Shown here: positions 23,859 to 35,065 of the stretch, piece after piece
Numbering within the stretch: the stretch's first letter is position 1
Layout: each line of letters starts with the position of its first letter
Assembly (NCBI GenBank): GCA_958510875.1
Contig: OY294068.1
Span: 34,142,297 to 34,206,296, forward strand
DNA: 64,000 nucleotides
Reading direction: 5' to 3'
Source of the DNA: Endomychus coccineus
Taxonomy: Eukaryota > Arthropoda > Insecta > Coleoptera > Endomychidae
Program-made: the position numbers and the translations under genes
The notes under the pieces: model-generated
Databases searched by the model: none
The model's input: the letters and a program-made list of their open reading frames with translations, nothing else
Told to the model about the DNA's origin: nothing

Positions 23859-24660
23859 GGGTCAAGAATCTTTATATTATAGTATTTAATGAATTCTTCT
23901 TTGTTATATAGAGTTTGTAGCTTATTCTGAGGATGTCACTGTATGGTGAAAAGACTACTTAATTATTATCACTACTAGTTACTACGTTTTTGAAGCTCGT
24001 TTTTTTCAAATACGGTACGAATCAATCATTAGATCACTTGCTCGGCAAAAAGGCCGTATCGAGAAAGATATTTCGGCGGAGGAGGGGGATTTGTGGATTC
24101 AAAATATCATATTTTCTAGGTCGTTTTTGTTTTGTTTTCGCCTCATATAATAGGTCTTATGGTAATTCTTATGCTCATATTGGAGGTGGTCGAATCTACA
24201 ACCCCCCTGACTACCGCCGTGCTTATCATTCGGATAGATAAAGAAACAATTATTGCATAGGTATAAGAAGATAATCAACATCGTCGTGCTGGATGAATTA
24301 TCTAGTACTGGATCAAACCAAACCTAGAATAAGAGTACCAAATGAAGAGAGGTACTTTGGTATTTTTATAATAAAAAGATTCTCCTCCCAGAGGTTTCAT
24401 TTCCCGATCACTGATCCATCTATTTTTTCTCAATCTCTCAATCGGTAATATCATTTGAAAAAGCAAGTAACTGGTTATATAAGATTGTCTTAATACTTTT
24501 GCCGAATAGAGATTTGATTGTGAATAGCATCCGTGTAATTTCATACAGATCTTCACTTATTGTTTACATTATACTTCTTCTTTTCTCATTGTTTCAGCAA
24601 CTCGAACAATTGATGTTGAGTTGAATATACTCGAAGCCATCTTGATGAAAATAAGAAGTA
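23859..24660. other. No supportable gene
   Basis: Short frames in all directions (23990-24241, 24099-24281, 24302-24556) show no domain. If the minus-strand signal exon at 24670-24749 is real, this is the start of its first intron. Confidence 0.35.
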
Positions 24661-24669
24661 GGTACTCAC

Positions 24670-24749
24670 CACCAGTCTGCATCCGTTAAATGTAATAGAA
24701 GCGTCCACAAAGCGACGGTGACGAAGAGTCTCGCGCCCCGACGTTTCAT
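24670..24749 (-). CDS. Candidate first exon of a secreted or membrane protein
   Basis: From ATG at 24749 (minus strand) the frame reads [20 protein letters not shown] then LTDADW and ends in a strong donor, GTG|GTGAGTAC, with the intron starting at 24669 (80 nt, 26 codons plus two bases, phase 2). The arrangement of basic residues, a hydrophobic core [12 protein letters not shown] and a polar end is a classic signal peptide. The exon and its upstream 150 bp are more GC- and CpG-rich than the surroundings, and TCAGT-type initiator motifs lie upstream (about 24800-24812), as expected at an insect promoter. No second exon could be identified to the left, so the protein is unknown. Confidence 0.45.
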
Positions 24750-25386
24750 GCCGCAGAATCACGGAAAGAAGCACTTGCACCTACTTGCACCTAAACTGAC
24801 TAACAACTGACTGTCTACAAATACGGCGCCGATGGTGTGGGCGGAGGTAGCGGTCGTTTCTTAATATTGGATTGGATGCTCTTCATTTAACGACACGCCT
24901 CTTTGGAAAAAGACGCCGCGTCTTTAACCACGTGCAATTAGTCCTGGATGTCACATCAATTGCATTCGGTTTGCAGATTGCAACTGTTAGTGATGACATA
25001 ATTACGACTGCAGAAATGACAGACCGGTTTTCACCACAACAACTGGACTACTACCAGAGATGTTGGACCGATCGCGTCTCCAGACCGGATTTTGTTACTG
25101 CCAAGTAACAGGTGCTGAATCCGCTCACATATCAATATTGAAACGAGATTCCAATCGGTAAGGACAATTTTCGAATAACAGTATTTTTTCCAAGAAATCG
25201 TTTGTCAGCGTTAGCTGTATCTGTGATAAAATCGCTGCTCCTTTCCTCGAAGAAGAATAAATCACTTCAGAATGCAAATTAGATATTTTTTAGGGATATG
25301 ATCATTTGCTTCTGTAGTTGTAATTAAAGTTCTTGGCGACAATTCAACGTTTCTGTGAAAAATGTCTTCTTTAGTTCTTATGACTC
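24750..25386. other. Putative promoter side of minus-strand exon; otherwise empty
   Basis: It contains the GC-rich block 24780-24930. The plus-strand frame 24872-25108 overlaps it, has no recognised domain and starts within sequence more likely to be 5' flank. Confidence 0.3.
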
Positions 25387-25394
25387 GGCTTCTA

Positions 25395-27083
25395 CCAGCG
25401 CCGTGCGGTGCAATGATGCAAAGAGGCCACCGCATCAGGCGGCACTTTCAGGGGGCGGCAAAAGGCAAAATCACTGGACGACATTTAACAAAAAATTGAA
25501 ATGCAGGGATTTTATTCCTATGAATGTTACTCATCTGCCCTATTGTCGGTACCATTTGCAAAGGCGAGCGTTCGGCGCCGTTAGATTTTTTATCTGAGGG
25601 CGCAAAGTGTTTATGACCTACCGCACGCGACAGCGCGGCAGCTTTTAATAAGAGCTTGGCGATAGGTGGCATGTATCACACAAAAAAATTGCACGTGTTA
25701 CGTTTTCTACTTATTCTTTGAGATGGCGATATTTGATTTTCATGTTAGTTGGTCTTCAACAGCAGACTCTTCAACAAGTGTCAGTACGTGTTATGGTACG
25801 TTGTTAAATACCTATGTTTTAAAAAGCCTAAAATGGTAAGAGAATTGAATACTAGCTTTTTAAGTGCGTGATTCCTATCGATTTTAACATCAAGTTTAAA
25901 TTTAATTTACGATACATATTATAAGGTAATTGATATTCTTATAACAGCCTGGATCAGAAGAGGAAAACACTGTCTGTAAGCCAATATAAAAAGAAATGCT
26001 TAAAGAAAGATGAAGAAGGAAGAAAGCTAACCCATGTCATGAAAGAAATCTTGGTCCCTAAGCCTCAGTCAGAAACGTCTACATCCACATCAACAGCAGC
26101 CTCTTCGGATGTGGTGGACTCATCAGCGCTATCTGAATCACCTCCTAAAGAAGAAGAAAGCCAAGAAATCACACCCCCAGAAGATTATCAAGAGCAGAGT
26201 AGCAATGGCAGCGAGTTCCAGCAAATAGACAAGATCTCTGACGATCCTGCACTATGGAATATTTCCTGCATGGCATCCAAAAGTCGTCAGATACTAGTTG
26301 AGAGAGGTCCACATCAAGTTAAAGAACTGAAATCTCATATCAACACAGGAAGGCGCAAATTTCCACCCTTTCATTATTGCAAAGTATTAAGCATTGGTGA
26401 AATTGTTGAGAGAAATTGGTTGATTTACTCTGTTACAACTGATGCCGTTTTTTGCTTTTGCTGCATATTGTTTGATAATTCGTCTTCCCACGATTGGTCT
26501 AAAATAGGTTATTCTGACTGGGGAAATCTTGTACGTGCGCTCACAATGCACGAAAAGTCTGAAAATCACAGAAACTCTTTCAGACAATGGAAAAAATTTG
26601 ACACTCGTTTAAAAAGAACCAAACTATTGATGCCGAATATGAAAAAATTTTGGATTTGGAAATTCAGCACTGGAGAGGAGTTCTTAAAATAATTATTGCA
26701 ATAATTAGACTATTGGCTTCACAATGCTTAGCCATTCGAGGAACAAGTGAACATTTGTTTCAACCTAATAACGGAAAGTCGAAGCTTACAAATCTGGCAG
26801 TGATTTCTATTGAATGTACATTAGCTGGCTTCTCTTGACTATACATCCATTATTCAGGAATTTGCAAATTTAAAGCTCGAACAGTGAAATTATAGTCTAT
26901 GTATGTTTATGTTCAAGTTTTTACGAGTTTATATTTATTTATAGAAAATTGTTACGTTTGAAAATATATTATAGAAATATATTTCACATTTCACATTTTT
27001 CTGTAGTTTTTTTTTAATCACAAATATGGGGGCGGCATTTCGAAGACTTGCATCATACTGAAAAAATACACCGCACGGCACTG
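25395..27083 (+). mobile_element. Deleted hAT transposon with perfect 8-bp target duplication
   Basis: 15-bp inverted ends CAGCGCCGTGCGGTG and CACCGCACGGCACTG (one mismatch) are flanked on both sides by GCTTCTAC (25387-25394 and 27084-27091). An 8-bp duplication is diagnostic of hAT elements. GGGGGCGGCA also occurs near both ends (25450, 27028). The 1689-bp length is too short for a full hAT; the central catalytic part is missing. Confidence 0.92.
25948..26838 (+). pseudogene. hAT transposase fragment with TTF-type zinc finger (ZMYM-like)
   Basis: The frame can be read from an acceptor-like CAG at 25945-25947: LDQKRKTLSVSQYKKKCLKK, then an acidic Ser/Thr-rich linker. The TTF zinc-finger region follows: ISCMASKSRQILVERGP, KFPPFHYCKVLSIGEIVER, then FCFCCILFD and HEKSENHR, with the Cys/His of the finger. 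Near 26645 the frame shifts and continues as ILDLEIQHWRGVLKIIIAII then RLLASQCLAIRG, the next conserved block of this transposase type. It then stops at 26838. The RNase H-like catalytic core and the C-terminal dimerisation domain are absent. Proteins of this type are often annotated as zinc finger MYM-type in insects. Confidence 0.8.
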
Positions 27084-27091
27084 GCTTCTAC

Positions 27092-27981
27092 CATCACCAA
27101 CAGAAATTGTATCTTCGTCACTCCATATAATAACGTTCCACTTGTTCTGAGACCAAGATCTGTCTTTCTTTTCACACAGTCAATTTTTTTCCGCCTCTTG
27201 GTCACTAAGGGATTTCCAAAAAGTTTGCTTTGTCATGACATAAATTTTATATTTTGAGTAGTTGGCAACTTCACTGAAACACGGCTCGAATCAATACCCT
27301 CTATTAGATACACAAGGCCTAAGTGCTCGATCGTGACGTCATAAGTCAAAGACTATAGTGAAGCTAGTCACCCGGCAAAATACTGCAATACCGACAGTAA
27401 AACTAAAGTTCCATTTAACTTTCAGTAGACGTATATCAGGACTTCCTGTTTAAACGAGATTTTCAGACATACACTGAGTCCATAGTTGAACCCCATTTGC
27501 CTTTTTCAATAGAAAAAATATTCTTCTTCTAATGGATCTGTTCGAAAATTTTCTAACAATATGTAATTTAAATTAAACTCATTGAAATAATAATAAATTA
27601 TTACTAAAATTCCGTGAACTATATAGAATACTTTAAGGGCTAATCTAAGATTTTGACGTTCTGCATTTGTATAGGATGAAATGTTTTCTAATGCGAAAAA
27701 TATCTATCTTTCAACAATTTATCATGTTCTGGTTCATGCATATTTTAACGCAACAATGAGGCTATGTTCTCGTCCCCTAAGGCACAGTTATGAAATATGC
27801 CATAATTTGATTGGGTTTTGAATTTGGCCAATTATTCTTTATACATTTGAAAACGTGAAGCGAATCGAATAGATAAAATAATGGTCTTGAATAATAAACT
27901 GGATGAGGATACACGATATTTGACTTGTTATGTTTAGAAAATTTGTTCATGGCTTTGCTGTTGAATGCATTATTGTCACTC
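27092..27981. other. No recognisable feature
   Basis: Unique-looking AT-rich DNA between the hAT and the deleted mariner. The frames at 27048-27257 and 27777-28025 run across element borders and are not genes. Confidence 0.4.
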
Positions 27982-28680
27982 ACAAGAGGGCATGGTGAAA
28001 AGTCCCTGAAAAATGAAACAAGCAATGATTTATTTGGTCAAAACTTATTTAATTTCTAAACATAATCTTCTTGTAGCCCGATACGTCCAACGTTTTTCTA
28101 ATTTTTCGATCCCTCCAACTGATAGGATTTCGGCAATCCTTCAAAATAGGCCTTTGTTTCAGCAATGACCTCATCGTTGGAGCCAAATGTCTTTCCACCG
28201 AGACATTTCTTCGCTTGGAAATAGATAAAAATCGCGGATGACCAAATCTGGAGAATATGGGGAATGACGAACCAATTTGTAGTGCAATTCATGAAATTTC
28301 GCCATTGCGACTATACGAACCTGTGCACCGGGGCGTTGTCCTGGTGGAAGAGCACTTTTTTCTTTGCCAAATGCGGCTGCTTTCGGCGTCGAATCGATCC
28401 AACAACTCTGCATAATATACGCCGGTGATCGTTTTGCCCTTTTCATGGTAATCGATATGGACGATATCGTGTACATCCCAAAAAACTGTCACTATGACTT
28501 TGTTGACCGAAAGCCCCACTTCGTTCATTTTCGGCTTCGATTCGCCAGGACAAGTCCACTGTCTCGACTGTTCTTCAGTCTCTGGTGTGTTGTGTTGTGT
28601 TGTGGATCCATGTTTCGTCCACGGCTACGGAACGCCGCAAAATTCTTCATTTTTTCAGGAACTTTTCACCTTGCTTCGTA
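27982..28680 (-). mobile_element. mariner, internally deleted copy
   Basis: Left end GGTGAAAAGTCCCTGAAAAA and right end TTCAGGAACTTTTCACCTT are inverted. About 700 bp remain of about 1.3 kb. The right (5') end passes almost directly into the catalytic half of the transposase, so the DNA-binding half is gone. It belongs to the same family as 14846-17696. Confidence 0.85.
28100..28640 (-). pseudogene. mariner transposase catalytic half, frame-shifted
   Basis: On the minus strand: ILRRSVAVDETWIH (near 28590-28632) keeps the first catalytic Asp. Then come ESKPKMNEVGLSVNKVIV, DIVHIDYHEKGKTITGVYYA and LLDRFDAE. The second-Asp block (CSSTRTTPRCTGS in a shifted frame) follows, and YSPDLVIRDFYLFPS keeps the third Asp. 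The end runs through EEVIAETKAYFEGLPKSYQ-like sequence. The N-terminal 140 or so residues are missing. All three catalytic Asp codons survive, unlike in the longer copy, but frameshifts and the deletion make it inactive. Confidence 0.8.
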
Positions 28681-29489
28681 GTGGCTTTATTGAAGCATAA
28701 AAAGTTTACTTTTTCATGATACTGATTCCTTTTCATTTCATTCTATTTTGGAACATCTTCCAAGAAGTGAAGCTTAGCTTCTTAGATAATTGTAACCGGT
28801 TTATTTTCATTGTACATTTATTCCAGATGATTGTTCTCTCTTCCGCTGATATTGAGCAATGAAAACCGCTCTGAGGAACAATAAACTCGGCTGTACCGAA
28901 GATATAACTATCAATTTGGTAATACGATCTAGTTACCATTCGCAGTTATTTCTCAAATTCAACAAATAGCAACCAGTCAATGAATTCGATGTAACAATAA
29001 ATTAAATATGCATAATAGCACAGTATGAAACATTTAAATTTTATAAATAAACAAAAACTCCATGCATCTGTTAACAATACCGTGAGTAAGACTTAGTAGG
29101 TACAATAAATATAAATGCAACTGTTTATAATGCATGTTTTCTCACATTAGTTAACAACTGATTGAAATTGAATGGCAATAAGTACTGCGTAGTGTGTAGA
29201 ATCTTAATTTTATTTTGCTGATACATAAATTTACCATACATTGTATTATTTTATATTGTAAGAAAAATTTCTGGTGTAAATAAGATCCACAGTTATTATA
29301 CTCACTTTTGTGTTTTGGGCAGTGCCATTGATAAACTTGGTGGGGCCCTAGTTCCCTAAAACAGTCGCCCACCCTTTAAGCTGCAGATAGTTGATGATGA
29401 CTATATGTAAAGAAATCGAAAACAAGAACATAAATATATCTTAGCATAACTATATAATTTCAAACAAGGAATATTTTGTATATAATATA
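28681..29489. other. No recognisable feature
   Basis: AT-rich DNA between two elements. Frames at 28733-28939 and 29151-29372 (minus) lack any recognisable domain. Confidence 0.4.
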
Positions 29490-31805
29490 CAGGTGTCCTC
29501 GAACTGCGTGGCTAAAATAAAACCGTAGATTCTTTGATTCGAAAAAAATTTTATGAGCCTTTTCATTTTTGCCTCAAGTGTCTTGTTTAGCCGGTAGAGG
29601 GCTTCAAAGTTGCAAAAATAATTTTGTTTTTTCGGTATAACTTGAGAACGTGATGGAGGACTTTTACAATATTTGGCAGGTGAGTTACCGTCAATAATAG
29701 CCGTTTTTGAGAGCGGAGCTAGAGCCTTAGAGACCATAGAAATGGCTCAAACATGAGGATGTAACGGGAAAAGTGTCCAGAACTTTTTTGTAGTCGATGT
29801 AATTCACTCTATATTTTTTATGTAGATAGCTTATCTAATTTGAAAACTTTTCTTACTTCTAGAAAATTTTGATAAAATCAACGGATTAGCTTGAAAAAAA
29901 TAATTTTCGAGTCTCTGCAATTTTGGCTTACTAATTTTACTTGATTAAAATACCTTAGTTGCCTTTGCTTTTCTAATGTCATTTTGGCATTTGGAGAATT
30001 TATCCTCAAAACTGTCAGTTTTTACTTTGCTTTCCGTAAAAATTTTATAAAATATGGCTCAAAATTTCACTAACACTGAAATGGTTAATATCTCGGTAAA
30101 ACACGAATAATAAAAACAATAGAAATGGAGAAACGATGTGATTATTTAGGAAAAACAAATGCTAAATTAAAAGAAACAACAAAACTTTTTGGGAAATCGC
30201 TAAGGCATCAATTGTTCGAAATGTTGCCCATTTTCCTGAATACACAAATTAATTCGTTTCAAGAAATTGGATTGAACTCTGGCTAGTACTTCAGGATCAT
30301 TCTTCAATAAATCCGCTTCATGAATAATTCGTTGCAAAACAATTCCTCTCGTGTGTTTACTGGAGCTGCATAAACTTACGACTTCAAAACGCCCCATAGA
30401 AAAAAGTCGCAGGGCGTCAAATCAGGGGAGCGGGCCGGCCAGTTCACTGGTGCATCGTGTCCTCTACCTATCCAGCGATCTGGATATTCCGCATTCAAAT
30501 GTCGCCTCACAGCTAATGTGAAATGAGGAGGTGACCATCATGGATAAACCAGGCCACGACGAATGTGTAAGGGCAAGTCTTCCAACAGTTCAAAGTTCAA
30601 GTAGCCTTTGTTCCAAAAAGTTCAAGTAGTTCTCCCCGTTCTATCGATCGGGTATAACGGTAGGGCCAATAATAAAGTTATCCACAATTCCAACCCAAAC
30701 ATTGATTTTAGTTTGATTCTGAAAATATGTAACTTCCGTTTCATGAGGATTTTCATCAGCATAGAAATGTTCATTATGGAGGTTAAAAAGACCACATCTC
30801 GTGAAAGTATCTTCGTCCGTGAACAGAATTCTTCTACAAAAATTGGGGTTTGCGTTTTGTCTTTGGACAATAAGCCGACAGAAATCTAGCCGATGACCTG
30901 GATCCATGGGCAATAAGTCTTGAACAGTTCTAATATAATAGGGATACAACAGTTCTTCTTTCAGTACATTATGAACTAATGATTTTGAGGCTCCAGTACG
31001 AAGTCCCAAACGTAGTGTGCTTATCCCAGGTTCAGTTTCAACCGCTTCCAGTATCGCTTCTTCGAGCTCTTGTCCGTCTGCGTCCGGTTTCTCTGCGATT
31101 TGCTTCAAATTTGCCAGTTTCGCGAAGGTTTGCCGATTTGGAATTCTGCGATGCGAATATCTTTCCCTTCTCCGGCCATTGCAACGACAAATTCCATAAA
31201 TCAATAACATATCAACCATTTCAGTGTTAGTGACATTTTGAGCCATAATTTTATAAAATTTTTACGGAAAGCAAAGTAAAGTTTTGAGAACAAATTCTTC
31301 AAATGCCAAAATGACATTAGAAAAGCAAAGGCAACTAAGGTATTTTAATCAAGTAAAATTACTGAGCCAAAATTGCAGAGACTCGAAAATTAATTTTTTC
31401 AAGCTAATCCGTTGATTTTATCAAAATTTTCTAAGAGTAAGAAAAGTTTTCAAATTAGATAAGCTATCTACATAAAAAATATCGAGTGAATTACATCGAC
31501 CACAAAAAAGTTCTGGACACTTTTCCCGTTACATCCTCGAGTTTGAGCCATTTCTATGGTCTCTAAGGCTCTGTGCTCCACTCTCAAAAATGGCCATTAT
31601 TGACAGTAACTCACCTGCTAAATATTGTAAAAGTTCTTCATCACGTTCTCAAGTTATACCGAACAAACAAAATTATTTTTGCAATTTTGAAGCCCTCTAC
31701 CGGGTAAACAAGACACTTGAGGCAAAAGTAAAAAGGCTCATCAACTTTTTTTCGAATCAAAGAATCTTCGGCTTTATTTTGGCCACGCAGTTCGAAGACA
31801 CCCTG
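29490..31805 (-). mobile_element. Tc1/mariner-like element with TIRs of about 610 bp
   Basis: The left arm (29490-30105, starting CAGGTGTCCTCGAACTGCG) and right arm (31190-31805, ending CGCAGTTCGAAGACACCCTG) are close reverse complements over more than 600 bp. TA lies at 29488-29489; on the right a TA sits two bases beyond the end. The transposase runs on the minus strand from inside the right arm. It resembles 12416-14791 and 6562-10211 in plan but not in sequence. Confidence 0.88.
30200..31246 (-). pseudogene. Tc1/mariner-like transposase, two lesions
   Basis: ATG at 31246 starts MAQNVTNTEMVDMLLIYG. Next come a helix-turn-helix with RRIPNRQTFAKL and EPGISTLRLGLRTGASKS, then YPYYIRTVQDLLPMDPGHR. 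ILFTDEDTFTRCG carries the first Asp. After a break near 30640 the second block is a shifted DGAPPHFTLAVRRHLN-like sequence near 30510-30540, with one base lost after DG. The third block reads WPARSPDLTPCDFFLWG (near 30385-30435). A stop follows in LKS-stop-VYAAPVN, then NTREELLQRIIHEADLL and the end FEQLMP. About 43 residues separate the second and third Asp if the frame is repaired, slightly longer than in the D-41-D copies. It is inactive but well preserved. Confidence 0.78.
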
Positions 31806-31807
31806 CA

Positions 31808-33236
31808 TACAAGGACAAGTTGAAAAGACTGTGAAAATGAAACAAGAAAGTATTTATTTGTTCAAAGCTTATTTTATTTCTCAATATAACCTCCTTGTAG
31901 CCTGATACACTTCGTTCAAGGTCATGATTTTGCTCATGTGTGCCTCTCCTTGGATTAACAATTGGAGGAGAGGTAATCCCAGTAGTGTCTCGATTGCTGC
32001 AGTGGGCGTTGTTTTCATGGCTCCTGTGATCCCAAGACATGCAAGTCTCTGGACCTTGATTAGTCTTGTCGTGGTCCCTCTTTCTTGTGTTTTAGGTCAC
32101 CATACCAAAGACGCGTATTTTATTGCGGGCTTAACCACCATGTTGTATAACCAGTAGAGCATGTTCGGTCGTAGCCCCCATTTTTCCCGAAGGAGTGTCT
32201 GTTCACAAATAATGAGGTATCCGCTTTTTCAATCACTTTTCCCAGATGTTGGTTTCAAGTCAGTTTCGTGTCTAGTATCACCCCGAGATATTTGACTTCC
32301 CCTTTTATCTGTACAGTTTGTCCTCGAATCTTCAGAGGTCCCAAGCCCTCCAATTTGCGTTTACGAGTGAATACTGCTATGGTGGCTTCATGGGGACTGA
32401 TATTCAGTCCCTTTGAATCCGTTCATGTTATTACCAGGTTCATAGCCTTTTGCATTTGATTTTCCTAGTACCATGGCAACTATATCGTCAGCATATCCAT
32501 TGGTTCTGTATGCTTTGTCTTGGAAGGTTCACAGTAGCCCGTCCACAACCAGGTTCCATAGGAGTAAGGGTTAGGAGAATTTTGAAACACAAGATATAAA
32601 ATATGATTTGTACAAAATGTGCAGCAATTACTCCTGCCAGATTATTCCCAGCGGGCAGATTATGCTGCAACTTCTCTTTCATGATAGCCCCGATGTACTT
32701 TTCCTCGAATGACGACATTACCATTTGGATGAACTCGTCAACCGTCAAAACTACAGACTTTGGTTACCAGCAAATTCTAGACAACTCCAGCACTGTTTTT
32801 ATCGAGATAAACATTGTGGTGCGCGATATCTCAGGGCAACGTAATCGGGCCCTCCTTTTTTGAGTAGGAAAAGAATACGGAGACAGTAAATTGAAATTGT
32901 TGCATGCACATGGTGAATACCTTTCTCCTGCCACGATTCCAGATGTTGATATTGGAAGATGATATAATGGTTCCAGCACGAATGGGGTATCGCCCACACT
33001 GCCCGTAATTCGATGACGCTCTTATGGGATTTGTTTCCTGACTTCCAGGTTTGGTGATCTGCCCTGGCTTCCCCGATCTCCGGACTTCAGTATGTGCCAT
33101 TTGTTCTATGGGAATATTCAAAGGACGACCTGAAGATAACTATTCAAAGAAAAGTGCACACAAATGTCACATGGGATTTTCAATTGTGGCGCCATCTCTT
33201 TTATTTTTGAGGAACTTTTCACTTCGCCCTCGCATA
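31808..33236 (-). mobile_element. mariner shell holding LINE sequence
   Basis: The left 110 bp (from about 31810, GTTGAAAAGACTGTGAAAA, through CCTCCTTGTAGCCTGATAC) match the 3' end of the mariner family. The right 85 bp (about 33150-33236, through GATTTTCAATTGTGGCGCCA and AGGAACTTTTCACTTCGCCC) match its 5' leader. Between them is LINE sequence, not transposase. Either a LINE inserted and the mariner interior was later lost, or an abortive repair event filled the gap. Its left end abuts the element at 29490-31805. Confidence 0.7.
31923..32760 (-). pseudogene. LINE reverse transcriptase fragment with YADD box
   Basis: On the minus strand, in pieces. Near 32515-32560 a shifted frame gives LLLWNLVVDGLL (the palm block after GGVLSP). 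Next is NGYADDIVAMVLGK (32460-32505), the catalytic YADD. Then come a WTDSKGLNISPHEATIAVF-like segment, GPLKIRGQTVQIKGEVKYLG and VILDTKLT (32265-32400). WGLRPNMLYWLYNMVVKPAI with SLVWWP-like sequence and an ALETLLGLPPLQLLI-like end (31930-32200) form the thumb. Several frameshifts and a stop occur. The style fits the R1/LOA/Jockey-type group; the clade cannot be fixed. Confidence 0.65.
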
Positions 33237-33519
33237 TTTATATAAAAGGCAAATACCCCCACTCATTGCTGATTGACGGATTCACTAATCGCGAAATTTC
33301 CTAAACTATAAAGCGGATCGCGGAACCTGTTTATGACAGACAATACATAACCCATCAAGAAGACAGGTAACGTTTACATGAAAGACAGCTGATACATTGA
33401 CAGTCACATCATGTCCATGAGATAGATCAATAACATAGATATCCCTATCAATATAAATAGGCTTTCACATGACATGAGTATAATTTTAGCACATTTCAAG
33501 CTTTTAGCTGTTTCTACTT

Positions 33520-34070
33520 ATTAGAAATATTTTTATCAAGTATTGAAACTTGGGGAATGATATCGTGGCTGTGCAGGAACAAGCTAGTTTTTAATATTTC
33601 ATATTTTAATGATAAATATTAAATTTTTTTTATTTATCCAATTAATGAAATAAAAATTGATCATAATTCTCTACAAACTATATTAAAATTTATTTCTTAT
33701 TTGAAAAAATTAATAAATTTTTTTTATTCAGAAACCATAAGAATTTTATAAATTTATTAATAAAATTACTTATAAAATTAAAGTAAGAAGTTGTAAAAAT
33801 ACACCTTTAAGATGTCATCTAAAAATCAATAAAGACGAAACTATTTTACAGAAATAAAACTTTTACTAATAAAGAAATAAAATTAATTCATTCATTTCAA
33901 AATTTAAATTATACTAGTAAATATAAAAGAAGTCACAGGTTTATCAAAAAAAACATAAGTTTTAGTAAAATTTATGATTTTCAGTAAAATTAAAATTTTT
34001 TTACAAAAGAGCACTATCAAAATTTCTTCTATTATGATTATTTTTCATTTAGTAATATTTCCTTGTTTCG
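33520..34070. other. Extremely AT-rich block
   Basis: About 550 bp of near-continuous A/T with few G or C and no long frame. Composition changes abruptly at both sides (33530 and 34070). See the rejected list for the mitochondrial-insert idea. Confidence 0.4.
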
Positions 34071-34687
34071 GAGATGCTCACTGGAAGGGATATCAAAAAG
34101 ACGAATGAATATCTCGTCCTGGTGTCGGTAACGGAATGATAATGTAAGAGATTAAGAGATATGTAAATCATCTTCTCTCGTATCGACAAGCCGGCTAAGT
34201 CATATATTATGATAAACTCAATGTGTTTTATGTTTCATGACATAAATAATATGAAACACTATGGCATTGTTGTAAAATGAGATGAAACACCGAAAAACCG
34301 CGAAAGGGCGCCTCTCTATGTAAACAAGCTTATGTTATATAAATAAAGCTTTTCTACATAATCAAACAATCAATGGAATATCAAAAGCGCCGAAACCAGT
34401 CTGAAATACTTTAAACTTCACGCACGTTTCTTTTAAGGGGTAAAATATACAAATCTTTGGCGGTAGCTTTATAACTTTACACTTTCTAAGAATTAGAATA
34501 AGAGTTTTTCAGTTTACTTGTCGACGAAAGAATCTTATCGAGACAGTTTGTTCGAACGGATCAGTCCTTGCGGGGATAGTAGATTCAAATATTTAAATAG
34601 CATGAATCTATTCTTGAAATGTATATTTCCAACTTTATGGTATAATGGTGAAGAGTCGTTAATCTTCAAATGTGCTTGAATTGGGTA

Positions 34688-35065
34688 CAGGGCCGGATTT
34701 ACCAACAAAAAATCAAGCAACTGCTAGTAGGCCACCACCATCACGGGGCCCGCGCCTCTTTTTTTTTCATTGGTATGATGTTCGCATAATACAATATTCA
34801 ACCGCAAATCTTGTAATAAACAACCGTCATAACTGTGCGACTGAAAGAATAAACGTAAAACTAAATCTAACTAGGAATATCGCAATTCGCAAAGCAATGG
34901 TTACTTCAAATATATAGTTTATAGTTTATTTAAATAAAATTGTTCCAATTATGCTTCTGAATTTCCTCATTAAGAAACCTTATTCTTAGATGGATCGTTT
35001 TTGGAGATGAAGGCCCCATCAAGACGTTGCGCTTGGAGGCCCCGCAATTTATAAATTCGGCCCTG
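34688..35065. mobile_element. hAT-type MITE (CAGGGCCGG ends)
   Basis: Ends CAGGGCCGGATTTA and TAAATTCGGCCCTG are inverted, with target duplication ATTGGGTA (34680-34687) and ATTGGGTG (35066-35073), 7 of 8 identical. GGGGCCCGCGCC and GGAGGCCCCGC blocks lie near each end. It is 378 bp with no coding capacity. A single related end (ACAGGGCAGGATTAACA with AAGGGGCC) lies at about 49461-49490. Confidence 0.85.

Noticed and set aside
24872..25108. Plus-strand 78-codon frame in a GC-rich patch
   Set aside because: GC-rich DNA gives long frames by chance, and the minus-strand signal exon explains the composition better.
31774..32157. Overlapping frames on both strands
   Set aside because: They mix mariner end and LINE antisense sequence; only the minus-strand LINE reading has family motifs.
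33520..34070. Possible nuclear copy of mitochondrial rRNA
   Set aside because: The block is extremely AT-rich and GGTTTATCAAAAAAAACAT near 33937 resembles a known insect 16S rRNA motif, but flanking blocks are not in the order expected for 16S. Only a search against insect mitochondrial genomes could decide.
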